DNA of 64,000 nt from JAEUHZ01 sp964552795 (GTDB lineage: Bacteria > Planctomycetota > UBA1135 > GCA-002686595). The translations under genes and the position numbers were made by a program. How positions within the stretch are numbered: the stretch's first letter is position 1; the number at the start of each line of letters is the position of its first letter. Below are positions 9,485 through 18,336 of this stretch, in pieces. Location: NCBI GenBank assembly GCA_964552795.1, contig CAZKIO010000003.1, positions 62,001 to 126,000 of the forward strand, written 5' to 3'. The notes beneath the pieces were generated by a model. That model saw only the letters and a list, made by a program, of their open reading frames with translations. It searched no databases and was not told where the DNA came from.

Positions 9485-10582
9485 TCAGCGTGCCTTGCGG
9501 CGCCGGTTCCGGACGTAGTCGACGAGCACGAACGAACCGAGACGGTCGAGCTCGGAGTAGTAGGCCCGGCCGCGGTTCACCTTGGTGAACTCCTCGACGA
9601 AACCGACCAGCAGGGGATCGGTGGTCAACATGAACGTCGTGATCGGGATCGAGTGCCGCCGGCAGGCTTCGGCCTCTTCCAGCGTCTTGTTGACGACGCG
9701 GCGATCGAGGCCGAACGGGTTCTTGTAGACCTCGCCGTCGGGCTCCGTCAGCGCCGACGGCTTGCCGTCGGTCAGCATCACGATCTGCCGGTTGACTTGC
9801 CGCTTCTTGCGCAGGATCTCGCGCGCGAGCCGCAGGCCGGCGCGCGTGTTCGTGTGGTAGGGGCCGACGGTGACGTACGGCAGCTCGTCGATCGGCACGC
9901 GCCAGGCCTCGTCGCCGAACAGGCACACGTCGAGCGAGTCCTTCGGGTAGCGGGTCGTGATCAGCTCGCACAGCGCCAGCGCGACCTGCTTGGCCGGCGT
10001 GATGCGGTCCTCGCCGTACAGGATCATGCTGTGCGACACGTCGACCAGCAGCACGGTCGCCAGCGACGAGACGTGCTCGGTCTCGTGGACGCGGAGGTCC
10101 TGTTCGCCGATCTCGATCGAGTCGAGGCCGCCGCGCTGGAGCGCGCTGCGCAGCGTCGCGGCCGGATCGATGCGGCTGAGGTCGTCGCCGAACTCGAAGG
10201 CGCGCGTCTCGGCCAGGACCTCGCCGCCGCTGCCCGTCGAGAGGACGCGGTGCTCGCCCTCCAGATCGTTGCGCAACCCCAGGAACATCGGCTCGAGCGC
10301 GCTGCGGCGCAGGCCCGCCTCGCCCTTGCGCGTCAGCGCGTGGCCGCCGCCCTGGCCGCGCGCGATCTTGCCCTGCTGTTCCAGCCAGCGCTTGAAGTCG
10401 TCGATGCCGAACCGCTCGTCGAACCAACCCTGCCGACGTCCGATCCCCTCGAGCGCACGGAAGGCGTCGTCCACGTCGCCGTCCAGCGCGACCAGCAGGT
10501 GGTCGAACACGCGCTGGAGCAACTCCAGCAGCGCCTTCAGGCCCTCGGCCCACGCGTCGCGCCCGGCGTAGCGCCAGTCCAT
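9485..10582 (-). CDS. VWA-domain protein, partner of the adjacent AAA ATPase
   Basis: A 365-residue cytoplasmic protein. The C-terminal half is a von Willebrand factor A domain with the metal-binding MIDAS signature DVSHS in LLVDVSHSM, followed by GEDRITPAKQ and MLTDGKPS, as in the ChlD/BchD and CoxE/YehP-type VWA proteins. The N-terminal half is helical (RRQGWFDERFGIDDFKRWL). It starts 5 nt after the stop of the AAA ATPase, so the two form one operon. By family precedent (magnesium chelatase I/D, MoxR/VWA systems) they act together as an ATP-driven chaperone or metal-insertion machine. The client is unknown: no chelatase H subunit or metalloenzyme is next to them. The frame runs open far upstream, but the ATG at 10582 opens the conserved part. 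Confidence 0.85.
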   Translation of the reverse strand: MDWRYAGRDAWAEGLKALLELLQRVFDHLLVALDGDVDDAFRALEGIGRRQGWFDERFGIDDFKRWLEQQGKIARGQGGGHALTRKGEAGLRRSALEPMFLGLRNDLEGEHRVLSTGSGGEVLAETRAFEFGDDLSRIDPAATLRSALQRGGLDSIEIGEQDLRVHETEHVSSLATVLLVDVSHSMILYGEDRITPAKQVALALCELITTRYPKDSLDVCLFGDEAWRVPIDELPYVTVGPYHTNTRAGLRLAREILRKKRQVNRQIVMLTDGKPSALTEPDGEVYKNPFGLDRRVVNKTLEEAEACRRHSIPITTFMLTTDPLLVGFVEEFTKVNRGRAYYSELDRLGSFVLVDYVRNRRRKAR

Positions 10583-10587
10583 GGCCG

Positions 10588-12090
10588 CTACCGGCCCTTG
10601 CGGCCCGGCCGCGGGCCGTCGCCGGGCTTCTTCAGGCCCTTGACCATCTCTTCGAACATGTCGCGGTACGCACGTCCGCCCGCGGACACGTCGCGCGACA
10701 AGAGCGAGCTGGCGGCGAGACCGTCGAGCACGAGCTCCATCCCCGCGGCGCGTTCGCCCGGCGTGCGCGCGTCCAGGTGCCGTTCGGCGAGCGCGCTCAA
10801 CCCGGGCACCGCACCGAGGCGCTTCTCCAGCTCCGCTTCGGCGAGATCGTCGGCCAGAACGAGCGTCCCGCCGTTCTGGAAGTGGCCCAGCACGGGTTGG
10901 AACACGCTCTGGCCCGCCGCCGGCCCTTCGCCGTCCTGGTAGGCGTCGGGGAAGCGCTTCGCGAACACCGCCTGCAGCGCCTGCGCGACGAGGCCGGTCG
11001 CGACCTTTTGCGGCCCTTCGCGTTCGCCCTCGAACACGAGCTCGAGCTTGCCCGTGATCGCCGCGATCGCGGCGTGCAGGTCGCCGGGCCGCGCGGTGGC
11101 GCGCGGCTCCTCGTGCAGCAGCGCGCGCCGCTCGGCGTTCGATACCACCAGCTCCAGCAGCGCGATCGGCAGGCGCGCACTGACGCCCGAGGCCTGGTCC
11201 ACGAGCTCGCTGGCGCGCGCGCGGAAGGCGACCTCCTCGACGGCCTCGCGCATCCAGCCGGGGACGTCCACCGCGACCGCCCCGCCGCGCTCGACGTCGG
11301 CCTCTTGCGCGGTGATCGCCAGGGCGTCCTCGATGCGGCGCGGATAGTGCGTCAGGATCTGCGAGCTGATCCGGTCGCGCAGCGGGGTGATGATGCGCCC
11401 GCGGTTCGTGTAGTCCTCGGGGTTCGCCGAGAACACGAGCAGGACGTCGAGTTCCAGGCGGACAGGGAAGCCGCGGATCTGGACGTCGCCTTCCTCGAGC
11501 ACGTTCAGCAGCCCGACCTGCACGCGCGCGGCGAGGTCCGGCAGCTCGTTGACCGCAAAGATGCCGCGATTGGCGCGCGGCAGGATGCCGTAGTGCACGA
11601 CCTCGGGATCCGCCAGCGTGAGTCGCCGCGATGCGGCCTTGATCGGATCGACGTCGCCGATCAGGTCGGCCATCGTCACGTCCGGCGTGGCCAGCTTCTC
11701 GCGGTAGCGCTCGGCGCGCGGCACCCAGATGATCGGCAGGTCGTCGCCCAGCTCGGCCGACAGGCGCCGCGTGCGCTCCTCGACGGGCCGCAGCGGATCG
11801 TCGCGCAGCTCGCTGCCCGCGACCGCCGGGACCTCGTCGTCCAGGAGATCGGTCAGGCTGCGCAGGATGCGCGTCTTCGCCTGGCCGCGCAGGCCCAGGA
11901 GGATGAAGTCGTGGCCCGCCAGGATCGCGTTCACGACCTGCGGGATCACCGAGTCGTCGTAGCCCACCAGGCCGGGGAACAGGGGCTGCTTCGAGCGCAG
12001 GCGCGCGATCAGGTTCGCGCGCATCTCCTGCTTGACGGTGCGCGGCTTCCAGCCGCTCTCGCGCAGGGTTCCGAGGGCCGTGGGCTTCAT
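10588..12090 (-). CDS. AAA+ ATPase, MoxR/magnesium-chelatase I-like
   Basis: A 500-residue AAA+ protein. The Walker A loop is GLRGQAKT at residues 66-73, unusual in having Ala where most P-loops have Gly before the Lys. A Walker B-like segment GIFAVNELPDL and sensor-1 SANPEDYTNRG follow, then an arginine-rich lid. The second half is a long helical region without a recognised enzyme domain. ChlI/BchI and MoxR proteins share this order and work with a VWA partner, which is exactly what lies 5 nt downstream. The ATG at 12090 (MKPTALG) is preferred to the frame start at 12171, since the first 27 residues read as non-coding. Divergent from the ECF sigma factor across 245 nt, which must hold promoters for both. 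Confidence 0.85.
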   Translation of the reverse strand: MKPTALGTLRESGWKPRTVKQEMRANLIARLRSKQPLFPGLVGYDDSVIPQVVNAILAGHDFILLGLRGQAKTRILRSLTDLLDDEVPAVAGSELRDDPLRPVEERTRRLSAELGDDLPIIWVPRAERYREKLATPDVTMADLIGDVDPIKAASRRLTLADPEVVHYGILPRANRGIFAVNELPDLAARVQVGLLNVLEEGDVQIRGFPVRLELDVLLVFSANPEDYTNRGRIITPLRDRISSQILTHYPRRIEDALAITAQEADVERGGAVAVDVPGWMREAVEEVAFRARASELVDQASGVSARLPIALLELVVSNAERRALLHEEPRATARPGDLHAAIAAITGKLELVFEGEREGPQKVATGLVAQALQAVFAKRFPDAYQDGEGPAAGQSVFQPVLGHFQNGGTLVLADDLAEAELEKRLGAVPGLSALAERHLDARTPGERAAGMELVLDGLAASSLLSRDVSAGGRAYRDMFEEMVKGLKKPGDGPRPGRKGR

Positions 12091-12323
12091 GGCGGGCAGC
12101 AAGGATCGATCGCGGGGCCCGATCCTGGGCCAGGGTCGCACGACGCGCCAGCCGAAAGGCGGACCGGCCATGCCGGCCGCACGGAGGCGGGGATCGGAGG
12201 GCCGGCCGGCGCGCGCGCGAGCCGGACGCTCGCGAACTCGCCGGCGCGGCGACTCCTGCCCTGTCCTTCGCCGGCCGAACCTGGGCGGATGCGCGCGGCG
12301 CGCGCGAGGGCGTCCGTTCGCGG

Positions 12324-12329
12324 CATAAT
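12324..12329 (+). promoter_or_regulatory. Possible -10 element of a leaderless ECF sigma transcript
   Basis: CATAAT is a conspicuous AT-rich hexamer in very GC-rich surroundings, ending 6 nt before the sigma-factor ATG at 12336. That spacing would put transcription initiation at or next to the start codon, giving a leaderless message; no Shine-Dalgarno site is visible. I see no convincing -35 box. Speculative. Confidence 0.3.
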
Positions 12330-12335
12330 CGGACC

Positions 12336-12938
12336 ATGGAGCCCGGACCCGTCCCGGGGCGGGAGGATCTCTCGCTGGAGCTCGTGCGCCGCATCCAAGG
12401 CGGCGACCGCGCGGCGCTCGACGATCTGTACCGTCGCTACCGCGATCCGCTCCTGTTCGCGATCCGCGCGCGCCTGGGCGCGCAACTGCGCGGGCGGCTG
12501 GAGTCCGAGGACGTGCTGCACAGCGTCTTCAAGGACGCGTTGAGCGACATCCAGCGCTTCGAGCCGCGCGGCACGGGTTCTCTGGCGCACTGGCTGCACG
12601 TGTGCGTGCTCAACAAGATCCGCTCGAAGGCCGAGCACTTCGGCGCCGACAAGCGCGCGGGCGCCGTGCCGCTGACGGACACGGTCGCGGAGGGTCAGCC
12701 GCCCGCGATCGACCTCGGCTACCTCGACGACGAACGCTGGGGCCGCCTCGAGCGGGCGCTGAACCGCCTCGACGACGAGGTGCGCGAGACCGTGTTGCTG
12801 CGCTCCGTCGAGGGCCTCTCGAACGAGGAGACCGCGCGCATCCTGGGCAAGACGCCGGCGGCGACCTCCAAGCTCTACACGCGTGCGCTGGCGCGCCTCG
12901 GCGTGCTCCTCGCGGGCCTCGGAGAACCGCGGCCGTGA
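12336..12938 (+). CDS. ECF-type RNA polymerase sigma factor
   Basis: A 200-residue sigma-70-family ECF factor. Region 2 covers about residues 15-90 (LVRRIQGGDRAALDDLYRRY, ESEDVLHSVFKDALSDIQ) and binds core polymerase and the -10 element. Region 4 covers about 130-190, with the helix-turn-helix VEGLSNEETARILGKTPAA for -35 recognition. It belongs to the planctomycete type encoded beside Ser/Thr kinases. There is no anti-sigma gene; instead its TGA overlaps the GTG of a kinase (12935) by 4 nt, so the two should be made in a fixed ratio, and phosphorylation is the likely control. Divergent from the AAA/VWA operon, which could be a target. Confidence 0.93.
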   Translation: MEPGPVPGREDLSLELVRRIQGGDRAALDDLYRRYRDPLLFAIRARLGAQLRGRLESEDVLHSVFKDALSDIQRFEPRGTGSLAHWLHVCVLNKIRSKAEHFGADKRAGAVPLTDTVAEGQPPAIDLGYLDDERWGRLERALNRLDDEVRETVLLRSVEGLSNEETARILGKTPAATSKLYTRALARLGVLLAGLGEPRP

Positions 12939-15052
12939 ACGAGATCGAGGATCTCGTCTCGGCGTTCCTCGAACGGCGCGAGGGCGATCCGGATCTTTCG
13001 CCCGAACACTTCGCGCGGGATCACGAGGCGGCGGGCCCCGGCCTGTTGCCGGCCTTGCAGGCGGCGCTGGGCGCCGCGGAACTCCTGGCGCAGGCCGCGC
13101 TGCCGCGCCCGGGTTCGATCGGGCCCTACCGCGTGCTGCGCGAGCTGGGCCGCGGCGGGATGGGCGTCGTGTACGAGGCCGAGCGCGACGGCGAGCGCTG
13201 TGCCGTGAAGGTCCTGCTGCACGCAGAGATGCGCAGCGCGCGGAGCCTGGAACGTTTTCGCCGCGAGGCCGCCGCGCTGCGCCGCGTGGAGCACGCCGGC
13301 GTCGTGCGCGTGCGCGACGAGGGCACGGTCGACGGCGCGCCGTGGCTGGCGATGGATCTCGTCGACGGCCGGCCGCTGACGGACCAGGTCGGACGCACGG
13401 ACCCCGCGACGGCCGCGCGCCTCGTGCGCGACCTCGCGCTGGCGGTGGAGGCCGTGCACGCGAGCGGCGTGCTGCACCGCGACCTCAAGCCGTCGAACGT
13501 GCTGCTCACGGCCGACGGACGGCCGGTGCTGTGCGATTTCGGCCTCGTGCACACCGAGGACGAGGGCACGCTGACCTCGACGGGCGAGCTGCTCGGGACG
13601 CCGCGCTACATGGCGCCGGAGCAGGTGCTCGGGCGCGAGTGCGACGCGCGCACGGACGTGCACGCGCTGGGCCTGCTCCTCTACGAGCTCGCGTGCGGAC
13701 GGCCGGCGCACGACGGCGGCAGCCGCGCGGAGATCCTGAGCGCGGTGGCGCGCGGCGTGTCGCGCAGGCCGCGCCGCATCGAGCCGGCGGTGCCGCGGCC
13801 GCTCGAGCGCATCGTGCTGCAGGCCGTGGCCCTCGATCCGGCGCGCCGCTACGCGACCGCCGGCGCGCTGGCTGAGGACCTGTCGCGCTTCCTGGGCGGC
13901 GACACGGTGCTCGCTCGTCCTCCCGGACCGATCTCGCGCGCGTGGATGCGCGCGCGCGCGGCACCGCGGCGCACGACGCTGGCGGCGGCGGCGCTCCTCT
14001 CGATCGCCGCCCTCGCGGTCCGCGTGGCGACGCGCGACGCGGCGGGTACGGGGCCGGAGCTGGCGCGGGCAATGGACCGTGCCGCGTGGGCCTGGATCGA
14101 GGGGCAGGACCGGATCGCGCGCCGCAACGTGCTCGTCGCACGTGGCCTCGCGCCGGAAGACGGCGCGGTGAACGATCTGGCGGATCGCATTGAACACCCC
14201 GAGTCCGTCGCGGAGCGCGCGCCGGACGGTGCGACGATCGCGGGCGCGCTGCACGCGGCGCGCGCGGCGCGGATCGACTCGCGGTTCGAGGACGCGCTGC
14301 GCATCCTCGAGCCCGCTCTGGACGGCCACCCGTCTTCCGCCGCGCTCCGCGCCGAGCAGGGCTGGGCGCTGCACGAGCTGGGTCGCGCGGAAGACGCGGG
14401 ACGCGCGTTCGCCCGGGCGATCGAGCTCGATCCGGGCAGCGTCCTCGCGCACGAGGCGCACGCCGCGTGGTCGTTCGAACGCGGTCGTGCGCGCGACGCC
14501 GTCGAGTCGGCCCATCAGGCGGCGCGCCTCGCCGTGCTGGAGGGCGAGCCGCCCACGCGCCTGCCCAAGCTCCTGGAGCGCGCCGCGGACCATGCGGAGC
14601 TGCGCGCGATCCTGCGCGAGCGGCTGTCGGCGCACCCCGAGGACGACGACACGCGCTTCGCCTTGGCGGTCTCGCTCGACGGCGACCACCAGCTCGGGGA
14701 AGCGGCGGACGAGTACGCGGCGCTGGTGGGGCGCGCGCCCGATCATGCCTGGGCGTTGACCTACCTGGCGTACCTGCAGCTCGGCGCGCTGGGCGAGCGC
14801 TGCCCGCGCTGCGTCGAGGCGTACCGCGCGGCGCCGGCGGTGCCCGACGCCGGGCAGGGCGCGCGCAACCTGGTGCGCGCCGTCGAGGCCGACGCCGGGC
14901 GCGACGAGGACCTGTTGCGCACGATCGTCACGATCACGCTCGACAAGGGGCTGCGCGAGCCCGTCGCGGCCGCGCTGCGCCGCCTGCTCGAGACGCGCGA
15001 GCGCAGCGCGCGCACGGCCCGCCTGGAGAGCGCGCTGCGGCGGCTGGAGTGA
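12935..15052 (+). CDS. Ser/Thr protein kinase with TPR-like C-terminus, coupled to ECF sigma
   Basis: A 705-residue PknB-type kinase. A short N-terminal segment (about 1-60) precedes the catalytic domain at about 65-330: glycine loop GRGGMGVVYE, AVKVLL lysine, HRDLKPSN, CDFGLVH and RYMAPEQ. All catalytic residues are present. A hydrophobic segment AAAALLSIAALAVRVA marks a transmembrane helix near 355, and the remainder is TPR-like (RAEQGWALHELGRAEDAGRAF is one clear unit). The start is the GTG in the GTGA overlap with the sigma-factor stop; the longer frame upstream runs antiparallel to codon usage inside the sigma gene and is not real. Inferred role: membrane sensor that controls the sigma factor by phosphorylation, as proposed for kinase-linked ECF groups. 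The signal sensed is unknown. Confidence 0.92.
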   Translation: MNEIEDLVSAFLERREGDPDLSPEHFARDHEAAGPGLLPALQAALGAAELLAQAALPRPGSIGPYRVLRELGRGGMGVVYEAERDGERCAVKVLLHAEMRSARSLERFRREAAALRRVEHAGVVRVRDEGTVDGAPWLAMDLVDGRPLTDQVGRTDPATAARLVRDLALAVEAVHASGVLHRDLKPSNVLLTADGRPVLCDFGLVHTEDEGTLTSTGELLGTPRYMAPEQVLGRECDARTDVHALGLLLYELACGRPAHDGGSRAEILSAVARGVSRRPRRIEPAVPRPLERIVLQAVALDPARRYATAGALAEDLSRFLGGDTVLARPPGPISRAWMRARAAPRRTTLAAAALLSIAALAVRVATRDAAGTGPELARAMDRAAWAWIEGQDRIARRNVLVARGLAPEDGAVNDLADRIEHPESVAERAPDGATIAGALHAARAARIDSRFEDALRILEPALDGHPSSAALRAEQGWALHELGRAEDAGRAFARAIELDPGSVLAHEAHAAWSFERGRARDAVESAHQAARLAVLEGEPPTRLPKLLERAADHAELRAILRERLSAHPEDDDTRFALAVSLDGDHQLGEAADEYAALVGRAPDHAWALTYLAYLQLGALGERCPRCVEAYRAAPAVPDAGQGARNLVRAVEADAGRDEDLLRTIVTITLDKGLREPVAAALRRLLETRERSARTARLESALRRLE

Positions 15053-15072
15053 GCGCGCGTGCGCGGGGCTCA
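15050..15072. terminator. Candidate shared terminator between convergent genes
   Basis: TGAGC (15050-15054) pairs with GCTCA (15068-15072), and inside them GCGC pairs with GCGC, with a GGG bulge on one side. Both stop codons lie in the outer arms. There is no T-run, so this is a structural suggestion only. Confidence 0.35.
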
Positions 15073-16566
15073 ACCGCCGTCGCGTTCGAGCTCGACGGTG
15101 AGCCGCGCCGTCTCGCCCGAGACCAACGCGACGTCTAGGTGCTCGGGCCGCGGTCCGCTGGCGCCCACGCGGCGCCAGCCGGCTGCGCGCACGGCGAGGC
15201 CCTGCTGCTCGTTCGGCGGCAGGTGCTCCACGAGCGCTTCGCCGCGCGCGTCGGTGACCGCCGACCACGTGCGGTCCAGGAAGAAGCTGGAGTAGCCGTT
15301 GCGCCACACGACGTTCGGCCACACGTCCACCTGAACGCCGGGGACCGGAGCCCCGGACGCGTCGACCGCGCGCACCGCCAGCGAGGCGGTTCGCGTCATC
15401 GGCACGACGATCTGCTCGCCCGCAGGTACGGTCAGGCCCGGGTTGTGGTGCTCGGTCCACGCGTAGTCGCCTTCCTCGTACGGGACCGGCGTCGTGCGCG
15501 AGACCCAGCCGTCGCACAGCGCGATGATCTCGGCGTCGCCGGGCGGCAGGCCCGGGATCACGAAGGAGCCGTCGGCCTCGACGTCGGCCTTCCACGTCCG
15601 CAGCGTCGTCGCGCCGTGGCGCTGGCCGAAGAACACGCTCAGCTCGACGGCACCGCGCGCGACCGGCCGCGGCACCTCTTCGCCGAACCGGCCGTGCAGC
15701 GAGGAGGGCGGAAACAGCTCGAGCGACATCTCGCGCTGCTCGCCGGGAGCGAGCGTGAAGTCCTCGGCGCGGCTGTGCCAGGTGACGCCCTCCGGGTTGC
15801 GCCAGGAGATCGAGATGGCGTGCGGGCCCGGCGCGAGCCGGTTCGTGCTGGGGCGGCCGTCGCGCATCGGCAGCCAGGAATCCGCGTCCAGGGCCGCGTC
15901 GTCGTCGACGCGCGGCACGACGTCGTGCACGACGTTGGAGGGCGAGCCGATCCAGCCCGACACGATCAGGAATCCGCCGCGCGAGAGGTGCACGACCGCC
16001 GACTGCTCCAGGCTCTCGACCGTGAGGTCGCCGCGGAACGCGACGTACTCCGGATGCGCGACGGTCGTGTCCAGCTTGCGCGTCGGCGCCAACTGATGGA
16101 CCCAGGCGGGGAAGTCGAGGTGCGCGACGCCCCGCACGTCGGTCTCCGCAACCGGCGGGTCTCCAGGCCAGAGGTATTCGGAGGCCGGTTCGTCCTCGCG
16201 GCGCATTCCGATGAACGTCACCGAAGCGCGCGGCACGGGCGCGCCGGTCAGCGCGTCGAGCACGGTGACCTGGAGGCGTCCCACCGCGTCCTTCGGCGGC
16301 GGAGTTCGCGCCGTCGCGGGCGCCGACGGTTCCGGTGCGGGCGTCGGGCCGGGCTCCGGGGCGCGCGCGGGTTCCATCTCGCGGCGCGACGCGAGGGATC
16401 GGGCCTCGGCGAGCTGGGCCGCGGCTCCCTGCTCGGTGGCCGCCGCACGCGCGGCATCGGCCTCCAACGAAGTCCGCGCATGCGAACGCAGGACCAGCAC
16501 GAGCGCCAGAAGCAGCACGGCGACGACCAGGCCGATTGCAATCAGTGCGCGCGACTGCGTCCGCAT
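15070..16566 (-). CDS. Membrane-anchored protein with carboxypeptidase-regulatory-like domains
   Basis: A 498-residue protein starting MRTQSRALIAIG with one N-terminal transmembrane helix (about 7-27), then a helical Ala/Glu stretch and a Pro/Ala-rich linker (APEPGPTPAPEPSAP). Beyond that lie several small beta-sandwich units. The clearest read LQVTVLDALTGAPVPRASV and LAVRAVDASGAPVPGVQV, each followed by a D-x-R-G-x-A turn, the pattern of carboxypeptidase regulatory-like (CarboxypepD_reg) domains. No catalytic domain is visible, so it is probably structural or a binding protein exposed on the far side of the membrane. I use the ATG at 16566; earlier in-frame codons precede the hydrophobic segment by a Pro/Arg-rich stretch. 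Tail-to-tail with the kinase, separated by 17 nt. Confidence 0.65.
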   Translation of the reverse strand: MRTQSRALIAIGLVVAVLLLALVLVLRSHARTSLEADAARAAATEQGAAAQLAEARSLASRREMEPARAPEPGPTPAPEPSAPATARTPPPKDAVGRLQVTVLDALTGAPVPRASVTFIGMRREDEPASEYLWPGDPPVAETDVRGVAHLDFPAWVHQLAPTRKLDTTVAHPEYVAFRGDLTVESLEQSAVVHLSRGGFLIVSGWIGSPSNVVHDVVPRVDDDAALDADSWLPMRDGRPSTNRLAPGPHAISISWRNPEGVTWHSRAEDFTLAPGEQREMSLELFPPSSLHGRFGEEVPRPVARGAVELSVFFGQRHGATTLRTWKADVEADGSFVIPGLPPGDAEIIALCDGWVSRTTPVPYEEGDYAWTEHHNPGLTVPAGEQIVVPMTRTASLAVRAVDASGAPVPGVQVDVWPNVVWRNGYSSFFLDRTWSAVTDARGEALVEHLPPNEQQGLAVRAAGWRRVGASGPRPEHLDVALVSGETARLTVELERDGG

Positions 16567-16678
16567 CGTCAGAAGCCTCCCGGGGACCCCCATCGGTCGG
16601 GGCGTACGGGACCAGTCTGCCATCGCGCGCGGCGCCCCGTGCACCGATCCTCGTCGCGCCGCGGCGGGAACGCCGGGG

Positions 16679-18265
16679 TCAGGGCGTCCAGACGACTTCG
16701 AGACCGTTGGTCAGGTTGAACGTGCTGGGCGTGCAGTACGCCGCCGCGTTGCGGTACCAGCACTGGTAGTAGCGCGTGCCGCCGGAGGCGGGCAGGGCGC
16801 CCTGGATCGAGATCGGAGGATCGGCGGGGCCGGGATGCTGCGACGCGCCGGCGGCGTTCGTCTGCACGCCCAGGCGCAGCACGGCACCGCCGGCGCAGCG
16901 CAGACCGTCGCCGAACACGGTCCCCAGGCCGGCATTCTGGGGCGCGGTGCCCTGGAAGTAGAGCGCCGCCGAGTTCGGCATGCCGGACGCCAGCAACACC
17001 AGCGAGTCGGAGCTCACGCGCGCCGCGCCCATGGAGCCCAGCACGGCGCCGGCGGGATCCACGGAGTTCGCGCAGCCGTGCCCCGCCGCGCCGAAGTTGG
17101 CGCAGGCGCAGGCGGTGGCCGTGCCGTCGCCCGCGCAGTACGGCGTCGACGGGCCGCAGCCGGTGCCGAACTCCAGGATCATGAACGTGCCGAAGCTCGC
17201 GCTCGCGCCCGGACCGCGCCCGAGCTGGATCAGGTAGGTCTGACCGCAGGCGATGTTCCACGCGACCGTCGAACGCAGGCCCGACGCGGCGCACGGCGCA
17301 TCGTCGTTGCACGCGATGGCCGGCGAGGTCGGGCACGCCGAGCCCGCGTAGACCGCGACCTTCGTGTCGTTGCTGCTCGTGCCGCTGATGCCGCCGCAGA
17401 CGGTCAACGTGGCCGTCCCGGCGGCGCCGGCGGTCCAGAGGTACCACTGGTCGCTCTCGACGGCGGTCTGGCCGCCGAACAGGCACAGCGCCTCCGCCTG
17501 GCCCTGCGTGCCCGTCGTGCCGAACGTGTTGTCGAACGAGTGGGGGCCGGCGCCCGTGATGACGCTCGCGGTCGAGCACTCGTCGTTGAACGGCACCGGG
17601 TACTCGACCACCGCGACGTCGTCGACGAAGACGTGGGTCATGTCACCGTAGGCCGTGAACTGGAGCGTGACGCTGCCGCCCGCCGCGTTGCTCTTGAACA
17701 GGAGCGACTGCGGGGTCCAGACGAGGGGATTGGTCGTGCCGGATGCGTTGAAGTGCGCCAGGTTGTTCGAGAACGACTGGCTCACCGGCGCCTGGACCGC
17801 GCCGGTGACGTCCACCAGCCAGCTCGAGGACACGCTGGCGTTCTCGATCCAGCTTCCGCTGTAGTGCAGCCCTCCCGGCGCCATCTTGAACGTCACTTGA
17901 TGCCAGGTGTCCGCGGCGACGTTGAACGTCTGGCTGATGCCCTCGTGCAGCGTGGAGAAGCTGCCGCAACCCGCCAGGTAGTCGAGGTGCGCCGCATCGT
18001 AGTGGTTCGAGAGGGCGCTCGAGGCGCCGAGGTCGCGGTACAGGTCCGAGCTGAGCCCGATCGCGAAGTTCCAGCCCGGCACGACGAGCGAGCCGTTGTT
18101 GAAGATCCGGTCGGGCTGGTTCCCGACCTGGAGGCCGCCCGACCAGGTCTCGAAGCTGCCGTTCACCAGGAGGTTGGACGCCGCCGCCGGCGACGCCAGC
18201 AGGGCGGTCAGGATCACGGGGACGGCGAGTCGGCGGCGTTCGGCGTGGTTCATGGGGCTCTCCAT
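16679..18265 (-). CDS. Secreted protein: DUF642-like, PPC-like and planctomycete C-terminal module
   Basis: A 528-residue exported protein with signal peptide ending near PAAASN. Residues about 30-195 form a jelly-roll that begins NLLVNGSFETW and includes VPGWNF, TWHQVTFKM and VFVDDVAV, resembling DUF642/galactose-binding domains. Residues about 200-375 are a second beta-rich domain with FDNTFGTTGTQGQ and DTKVAVYAG, similar to pre-peptidase C-terminal domains; the gene at 36956 has the same unit. The last 150 residues (nt 16679-17140) are the Cys-containing module also found at 36956, 57419 and 58633. No catalytic residues are recognised; a surface-attached binding protein is the best guess. 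The start could be the ATG at 18265 or 18253. Confidence 0.8.
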   Translation of the reverse strand: MESPMNHAERRRLAVPVILTALLASPAAASNLLVNGSFETWSGGLQVGNQPDRIFNNGSLVVPGWNFAIGLSSDLYRDLGASSALSNHYDAAHLDYLAGCGSFSTLHEGISQTFNVAADTWHQVTFKMAPGGLHYSGSWIENASVSSSWLVDVTGAVQAPVSQSFSNNLAHFNASGTTNPLVWTPQSLLFKSNAAGGSVTLQFTAYGDMTHVFVDDVAVVEYPVPFNDECSTASVITGAGPHSFDNTFGTTGTQGQAEALCLFGGQTAVESDQWYLWTAGAAGTATLTVCGGISGTSSNDTKVAVYAGSACPTSPAIACNDDAPCAASGLRSTVAWNIACGQTYLIQLGRGPGASASFGTFMILEFGTGCGPSTPYCAGDGTATACACANFGAAGHGCANSVDPAGAVLGSMGAARVSSDSLVLLASGMPNSAALYFQGTAPQNAGLGTVFGDGLRCAGGAVLRLGVQTNAAGASQHPGPADPPISIQGALPASGGTRYYQCWYRNAAAYCTPSTFNLTNGLEVVWTP

Positions 18266-18336
18266 CCGGCCATGACTTCGCGCGGGGATCGGTGGACAGG
18301 AAAGGCCGGGAACGCCAGATTGCGCGCCCGCTTGCC

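Noticed and set aside
9485..12394. A single 969-codon AAA-VWA fusion read from the long VWA frame
   Set aside because: The upstream part of that frame is antisense-like noise; the AAA domain lies in a different frame with its own start and stop, so these are two adjacent genes.
12602..12934. N-terminal extension of the kinase inside the sigma gene
   Set aside because: It overlaps well-conserved ECF region 4 in another frame and encodes Arg-rich sequence; the GTG at the GTGA overlap is the sensible start.
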